NCBI GenBank assembly: GCA_963700425.1
Contig: CAVOXO010000001.1
Location: 1,674,001-1,738,000 of the forward strand
Direction of reading: 5' to 3'
Length of the DNA stretch: 64,000 nucleotides
Source: CAVOXO01 sp963700425
GTDB taxonomy: Bacteria > Actinomycetota > Acidimicrobiia > Acidimicrobiales > Microtrichaceae
Each line of letters starts with the position of its first letter. Position 1 is the first letter of the stretch. This document shows positions 59,191 to 64,000 of this stretch, piece by piece. The position numbers and the translations under genes are program-made. The notes below the pieces were generated by a model. The model was not told the origin of the DNA. It worked only from the letters and a program-made list of their open reading frames with translations, and made no database searches.

Positions 59191-60111
59191 GCGGAACGTG
59201 CTCGTCGACCGACCGACGAATGGCCACAGCGAGTTCAGACAGCAGGAGAGGGCGATGACCTCGTCTCCGTACCGAGCGAGGGCGTCCACGGTGTCCCGCC
59301 AGAAGAGAAACGCGGGGACGATGATCCGTGTCGCTCCCATCTCGGTCAGCTGGCGCGCCTCGTCGAGAGCCCGAGCCCCGACCGCACCGTTTCCACCGGT
59401 CGTGAACTCGATCTCGCCGGGGTCGCGCCCCGCGTCTCTCGCCGCCTGGCGGGTGACCTCGAACAGCCGGGCCAGTTCCTCGTGGCTGCCCTTTCCGGGG
59501 AAGAAGCCGTCTCCGAGCCGTCCGGCGCGCCGTGCCGCGGCGTCGGTATGGCCACCCACATGGATGGGAATCGATCCACGTTCAGGTCGCGGACGCAGAA
59601 CGCAGTCGGTGAAATCGACGAACTCACCGTGATGTGACGCCGCATCCTGCGACCACAGAGCTCGCAACGCGGCCACGTAGTCATCGGTGCGGCGCCCCCG
59701 ACCGGCGAACGGCACCCCGATGGCGTCGAACTCCTCTTCGAGCCATCCCACTCCGATGCCGAGTTCCAGGCGACCGCCCGACATGGCGTCGAGCGTCGCG
59801 AGCTCTTTCGCCAACACCACGGGGTTGCGTTGGGGGAGGATGAGGATGCCGGTGGCCAATGTGATGCTCGACGTGACCCCTGCCAGGTACGCGAGCCAGA
59901 TCAGCGGGTCGGGTATCGGTGAGTCCTCGCCACCGGGCATCCGACCTGACGGATCGTAGGGATAGGTGGACTGGTACCCCGACGGCACGACGACGTGCTC
60001 GACGGTCCACAGCGACTCGAAGCCGGCTGCTTCGGCCGCACGACCGAATTCGGCGGCCGCCCCGGGTTCGGAGAACGGGCCGGTGTTGGAGAACGCGATT
60101 CCGAAGTGCAT
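58960..60111 (-). CDS. LLM class flavin/F420-dependent oxidoreductase
   Basis: A TIM-barrel luciferase-like monooxygenase. The ATG at 60111 gives MHFGIAFSNTGPFSEPG. WTVEHVVVPSGYQSTYPYD, LATGILILPQRNPVVLAKEL, LDAMSGGRLELGIGVGW and IPIHVGGHTDAAARRAGRLG are the family blocks of the F420-associated Rv2161c-type branch. Conserved sequence ends at about residue 300 (YGDEVIA). The open frame then runs 83 residues further, antisense to the SDR remnant. Removing one base near 59245 yields EVIASPAV and a stop at 59235-59237, probably the native end. Substrate unknown. Confidence 0.85.
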   Translation of the reverse strand: MHFGIAFSNTGPFSEPGAAAEFGRAAEAAGFESLWTVEHVVVPSGYQSTYPYDPSGRMPGGEDSPIPDPLIWLAYLAGVTSSITLATGILILPQRNPVVLAKELATLDAMSGGRLELGIGVGWLEEEFDAIGVPFAGRGRRTDDYVAALRALWSQDAASHHGEFVDFTDCVLRPRPERGSIPIHVGGHTDAAARRAGRLGDGFFPGKGSHEELARLFEVTRQAARDAGRDPGEIEFTTGGNGAVGARALDEARQLTEMGATRIIVPAFLFWRDTVDALARYGDEVIALSCCLNSLWPFVGRSTSTFRSDPPARVGHRLARGESAGSAEECHGERRELRHRSQALELDVRFNSISDLKLVRPGGLMEPGQVHDVRSESVDRNTG

Positions 60112-60290
60112 CGGGCGGACCCTACATGCCGTGATCGTCGGAGCGAACGGGGTCTCCAACACCGCGACCGGCCCGGGTCGATGTGGTGCCGGCCGCGGTG
60201 TGTGGGATCTCGAGCGGGAACCCGCCTACAGTGAACGTCGTTAAGCAGATGGGGTTCGGGACCAGGGTCATGGACACGAGGGGAATCACG

Positions 60291-62024
60291 ATGGGGACGA
60301 TGACGAGCGACGCCACCGACACGGGGCGACGACCTGGGCCGAAGCGCACCATGGCGATGGCTCTCGTCGCCGCAGTGGTCGCGGTGGCGTGTGCACCGGC
60401 GGGCGGCCCGAACGCCCGGGCCACGCTCCAGGAGGTCAAGAGCTCGGTCTACGGGGCGCGTGCCGACGTCGAGGCGGGTCGCATCGCCGCCGGCGTGGCG
60501 CAACCGGTCCTGGAGTTCACCGTCGAGGACTCGCCCCCGTCCATCTTCGTCAACTGGATCGTCCCCGATGCGCAGGCGCGCCGCCTTCGCGTCGGCGGTC
60601 GACCTTCCGCCCGGGTTCTCTCTGGCCAAGGTCCGCATCCTCGAGAGCGATCCGGTCCCGAGGTACTGGCTGAGCCTCAACGTGTACCGGGTGAGCGGCA
60701 TCACCACGGGCCTCCGGGCCGAATGGTCCACCTACGTCGACGACGGCAGCGGCACGCCTCGCTTCATGATCGTCGTGGCCCGCGCCGCCGACGGGTCGAT
60801 CGACCCGATCGGACCCCTCGCCCCACCCGAGCCGTTCTCACACAGCCTCGGGACCAACGGGGTGATCAGCACTGCGATGAACAAGACCGTGATCCAGAAC
60901 TCGGTCCCCGTGCGTGACGCCGGACAATCTCTACAACTCGACCATCGCGCTTCCCGATCCGGTGGACCGCAACTACGTCGTGCCGACCCACGAGTGGGTC
61001 GCCGCCAACGACTTCATCTACTGGCTCAACGGGGTGAACGACCGCACCTTCCACAACAGCACAGCGCACAGCGCGCTCGCTGATCTCGGTCGACCTCGCC
61101 GACGTGACGCTGCAGGACGACTCCGAGTGGGCGCCGTTCCTCGACCCGACACCGGCGCACGTTCTCGTGTACCTCGACAAGATCCAGTTCATGATCGGAC
61201 CGTGGTGGAACGTGACCGAACCCGACGGTCGCGTCGATCCCGCGACCCGCTCGAATCTGTTCGAGCTCAAGAAGTCGATGTACGGCGGCCTGGCCCAGCT
61301 TCAGGCGCTGTCGGTGCGCTCGGGTACCGCTGAGCCGATCGTCCAGTCGACCGTGGGCGCCACACCGCCGTCGGTGTACTGGCACTGGAAGATCCCCGCA
61401 GGGACGCTGCCCGACTTCGCGGCCGCTGCTGGACCTGCCGCCCGGGCTCTCGCTCGCACCGGTGAAGCTCCAGGACGACGACGTCGAGGCCGCTCAGTGG
61501 CTCACCCTGAACGTCTACGCGAGTCGACGGCGCCACCTCCGGTCTGCGCGCCGAATGGTCGACCACCGTCGACGACGGCGGGGGAATCCGGACGCTCATC
61601 CTCGAATCGCGGGCGGACCATCCGTCGCTCGATCCGCTCAACGTCGTCAACGTCACGTATCCGTACACCCCCGCCTACCCGCTCACGCACACGGTCGCGG
61701 GCGGCTCGGTGACCACGACGGTCGGCTCGGGCCCGACCGCGTTCGCCTCGTCGGTCCCGGTGCCGCCGGTGGGTTCGGCGACGACGGTTCGGGCATCGCG
61801 TGCCGTGGGTCGGAGCGAATGACCTCCGGTACTGGATGAACGGGATCGCCGACCGCGTCTTCGCCGACAGCTCGGCGTTCGCCCCCAGGATCTCGGTCGA
61901 CCCGCTCACGGTGCCGGTGACTGACGGCAGTCAGTGGGCCCAGTTCGTCGGCGGAAGCGCCGACCGCGTGTGGGTCGATGACGGCGACACGGGGCTCATC
62001 GTGAATCCGTGGTGGAACCTCTGA
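60291..62024 (+). CDS. Lipoprotein of two tandem homologous halves (frameshifted)
   Basis: About 577 residues when corrected. A signal MAMALVAAVVAVAC with lipobox is followed by two copies of one domain of 250-280 residues. Matching blocks: SSVYGARADVEAG and KSMYGGLAQLQAL; DLPPGFSLAKVRI and DLPPGLSLAPVKL; WLSLNVYRVSGITTGLRAEW and WLTLNVYASRV then TSGLRAEW; WVAANDFIYWLNGVNDRTF and WVGANDLRYWMNGIADRVF; IGPWWNVTEPDG and VNPWWNL at the end. GAGGGG before ATG 60291 sets the start. The PPGFxLAxV block recalls acetoacetate-decarboxylase-like folds, only weakly. Several frame changes occur. Function unknown. Confidence 0.65.
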
Positions 62025-62036
62025 GGACTCCCCCTT

Positions 62037-62352
62037 TCACCGGCGCGGCGCGCTCCAGTCGCCGTCGACCCCGACGACATCGACGTCGCTGAAGCCGGGG
62101 GCTTCGCTGCAGAGCGCCCGAAACTTCTCCGCGAACGCATCGGTCTCGACACGCTCGGGGATTCTCGACTGCCGCCTCTGCCGACTCGAACGACACGGCC
62201 ACCACGAATCGCCCCGGGGACGAGTGGCTCTCTGCCAACGTTGCCGCGACCGCCGTACCTTTGCCGATGGCGTCAGCGCTCCACCGGACCATCAGCTCCA
62301 GGAACTCGGCGCGCTGCGTCGTGGCGACATCGATTGAGTGAAGGAACGCCAT
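62037..62352 (-). CDS. Small antibiotic-biosynthesis-monooxygenase-like protein (one frameshift)
   Basis: About 104 residues when corrected. MAFLHSIDVATTQRAEFLEL and FVVAVSFESAEAA are the first strands of a ferredoxin-like dimeric alpha/beta barrel. PERVETDAFAEKFRALCSEA and VDGDWSAPRR follow in a second frame after a break near 62160. The size and pattern suit ABM-type proteins, which act as cofactor-free oxygenases or heme-binding proteins, but key residues cannot be assigned. It is convergent with the duplicated lipoprotein gene, 13 bases apart. Confidence 0.6.
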
Positions 62353-62610
62353 CGTCGGTCTCGGTTCTGCGGGTCCGGAGGCGGGACGTCCCACGGCGGG
62401 TGGCTCGCTGCGGCGAGCCTCCCACACCCCTCTCGACGCCAGTGTGGAGATGAACCGGGCCGGCGTGACGCCGCTACTCGCTCCCCGAGATGTCGTCGGC
62501 AGCTCCGCACGGCTCACGGGATCGACGCGGTCGCTCGAGCCGGGACTTTGGTCCGTTCCGCCGGGGCGACGCCCGACGTAGCCTCACCTCACGACTCGGG
62601 AGGTGCGGAC

Positions 62611-63087
62611 ATGTCCCAACGGCAGCGAGCGATCCGGGCGGCGACTGTGGTGATCGGTGCGGTGGCGGTCCTCGCGATGTCGGGGTGCACGCCCCCCTCG
62701 GGGCTACCGACCCGCCAGTACGCGATCGACGACTTCTGCACCCTCGAGGTGCGCATCGTGCAGGACGGCACCACGTCCTACGTCGCTGCTCGGTCCTTCG
62801 GGCTCTGGTGGGTGGACGGCGGGATCCTGGGAGGTCCGAACCAGGGCTGTGGCGCCTGGAGGCTGGTGTCGATCGAGGCAGAGGCCACCGAAGGTTCGAA
62901 CTACTGCAGCTTCTACTCCGAGTACCCGTCCCCGCTCCGGCCGGGGTGCAGCAGGTACGAACCCGGCTGGTACCAGGCCGCGGCTCCGGGCTCACTGATT
63001 GGCGCCGAGGTGCGCCTGTGCCGCCAGGACACGCAGTACGGGTACTGCGATGGGCTGGAAAACCGAGTCTTCCAGGTCTCGCCGTAG
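62611..63087 (+). CDS. Cysteine-rich small lipoprotein of unknown function
   Basis: A 158-residue secreted protein. GGGAGG at 62598-62603 precedes ATG 62611. The signal ends VAVLAMSGC, a lipobox, then TPPSG. The mature part has six further cysteines (DDFCTLEV, NQGCGAW, NYCSFYS, RPGCSRYE, RLCRQD, YGYCDG), probably three disulfides, and is rich in Tyr and Trp. No family is recognised. It stands alone after a divergent gap. Confidence 0.7.
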   Translation: MSQRQRAIRAATVVIGAVAVLAMSGCTPPSGLPTRQYAIDDFCTLEVRIVQDGTTSYVAARSFGLWWVDGGILGGPNQGCGAWRLVSIEAEATEGSNYCSFYSEYPSPLRPGCSRYEPGWYQAAAPGSLIGAEVRLCRQDTQYGYCDGLENRVFQVSP

Positions 63088-63296
63088 ATCTCGCGAGGAG
63101 CTGAATCCCGGGTCGGTCCGAGCGGCCCCTGGAGTTGACCCGCTGTCAAGGATCCACGTCACCATGAAGACGGGCCGGCTCCGTTCCCGAACTCGGCGCG
63201 GTGACGACGGCACGTGGCGGACACCGGAGTTGGTTACCAAACCCCGCTTTCGTCGGTCCGCTGTCCGACGGAAACCCTGATCCCCCTGAAGGGAAC

Positions 63297-63330
63297 TGGT
63301 GGGCCGTGAGGGATTCGAACCCCCGACCCC
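63297..63330 (-). repeat. Isolated 3' end of a tRNA gene (integration scar)
   Basis: The minus strand reads GGGGGTTCGAATCCCTC (a complete T-arm), then ACGGCCC, discriminator A and encoded CCA. No matching 5' half (GGGCCGT) lies within the next stretch, so this is a partial tRNA, the usual product of element integration or excision at a tRNA gene. Identity of the parent tRNA is not decided. The rest of 63088-63606 shows no gene. Confidence 0.6.
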
Positions 63331-63606
63331 CTCGCGCGTCATTCCGTTTCGCCGGTCTATTGCGGACCACGACGGACGCCAGATCCCAGTGTTCTCGGGG
63401 TTTTCGTCCGAATCCGTTCGGGGCGGTCGGAGAGAATCGCGGACTTTGGCTACCCTTTTGGGTACCCCTGGAACGGCCTGAACGGAGAGTGGACCAGGTC
63501 GCTGGTCGTAACGCGAATCAGGATCGGGTGACAGTGCCGTCGCCTGCGGTGTGCGACCCTGTTCTGATGCAGCTGGAGGGTGCTGTGATATCGGTAGTGC
63601 ACCCGA

Positions 63607-63635
63607 TTGAGCCACCGCGCGGCCTCACTTACAAT
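63607..63635 (+). promoter_or_regulatory. Sigma-70-type promoter for the AhpD-like gene
   Basis: TTGAGC (63607-63612), a 17-base spacer and TACAAT (63630-63635) make one of the best consensus matches in the window. Transcription would start about 70 bases before the GTG at 63712. Confidence 0.6.
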
Positions 63636-63711
63636 GCGGAATATCCTGCCGAGGCGGGTCCGTGTACTCGGTCCGCCAGTTGTTCAAGTGCCAGTAGGAG
63701 GAGCGGACAGC

Positions 63712-64000
63712 GTGGCCTACATCAACCTACCGGAGGGGTTGCCGGGCATTCTCGGACCGATGACGTTCCGGCCTGAAACTGCCAAGCCGCTGAATGATCT
63801 CGCCGAGGTACTGCTGCGGTCCCCCAATACGCTCGAACGAGGTGAGCGTGAGCTGATCGCCATGTACGTATCTCGGCTCAACCAGTGCCACTTCTGCCAT
63901 ACCTCGCACGCAACGTTCGCGGCGCTGCAACTCGAGGGCGGGTGGGATGTCGTCGACGCAGTACTAGCGGACCCCGAAGGCACCGAGGCAGTCTCTTCAA
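63712..64000 (+). CDS. Carboxymuconolactone decarboxylase/AhpD family protein (cut by window edge)
   Basis: The first 96 residues are visible. AGGAGGAG at 63696-63703 sets GTG 63712. MTFRPETAKPLNDLAEVLLR leads to the signature ERELIAMYVSRLNQCHFCHTSH, whose C-x-x-C plus His pair is the peroxidase-type thiol centre of AhpD-like proteins. Such proteins reduce alkyl hydroperoxides or act as lactone decarboxylases. It lies just beyond the tRNA scar and has less G/C-biased sequence than the backbone, so it may be transferred cargo. The C-terminus is outside the window. Confidence 0.82.
   Translation, partial: MAYINLPEGLPGILGPMTFRPETAKPLNDLAEVLLRSPNTLERGERELIAMYVSRLNQCHFCHTSHATFAALQLEGGWDVVDAVLADPEGTEAVSS

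Overview
The window is high-GC actinobacterial chromosome. The backbone run rapZ-yvcK-gap-pgk-tpiA-secG beside uvrC, uvrA and uvrB, a GAAC-N4-GTTC LexA box at uvrA, a flavin/F420 luciferase-type oxidoreductase, leaderless-looking promoters and an Flp pilin all fit Actinomycetota. An Acidimicrobiia-like lineage is a reasonable guess but is not provable from this sequence alone.

Layout. 1-2785: a TetR repressor with a perfect palindromic operator, diverging from a TMEM175-like channel gene and an AI-2E/PerM-type exporter. 2799-10857: an accessory island ending at a complete tRNA-Leu(UAA). It starts with a serine-recombinase remnant and is divided by direct repeats that resemble the 3' end of that tRNA (3974, 5047, 7873). 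Between the repeats lie two paralogous PemK/MazF toxin-antitoxin modules, a nitrilase operon, an alpha/beta-hydrolase lipoprotein and a third toxin-antitoxin-like pair. 10942-29583: an oligopeptide-type binding protein, secG, an acyl-CoA dehydrogenase, the lower glycolysis block, yvcK, rapZ, a methyltransferase, thymidine kinase, uvrC, nadA, uvrA, aroC and a large GT-C-like membrane protein. 29679-39610: an ABC exporter (ATPase plus double-FtsX permease), a Bax-inhibitor-like protein, uvrB-coaE, a histidine kinase/response regulator pair and an Flp pilin. 39677-53179: a lipoprotein, a GntR regulator divergent from aconitase, membrane and lipid genes (HAD-PlsC fusion), LysR, citrate synthase, an aromatic amino acid decarboxylase, a quinone reductase, a DUF971 protein and a molybdopterin oxidoreductase. 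53302-64000: a CocE-like esterase, a three-gene pseudopilin operon, an SDR remnant, an LLM oxidoreductase, a lipoprotein built of two tandem homologous halves, small secreted proteins, a second tRNA 3'-end scar, and an AhpD-like gene cut by the window edge.

Functionally, the backbone links central carbon metabolism (gap, pgk, tpiA, acn, gltA), cell-envelope regulation (rapZ, yvcK), nucleotide-excision repair (uvrA, uvrB, uvrC) and NAD, CoA and chorismate synthesis. The island is a stack of small cargo segments beside a tRNA, most of them carrying an addiction-type module.

Quality warning. Many plainly essential genes (gap, tpiA, uvrA, uvrB, uvrC, coaE, gltA) are split by frameshifts. In each case I could resolve by hand, removing one surplus base restores the frame. 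This looks like insertion-type sequence error, not gene decay. Such genes are listed over their full corrected span as CDS, with the break noted; spans and starts are approximate where breaks are dense.
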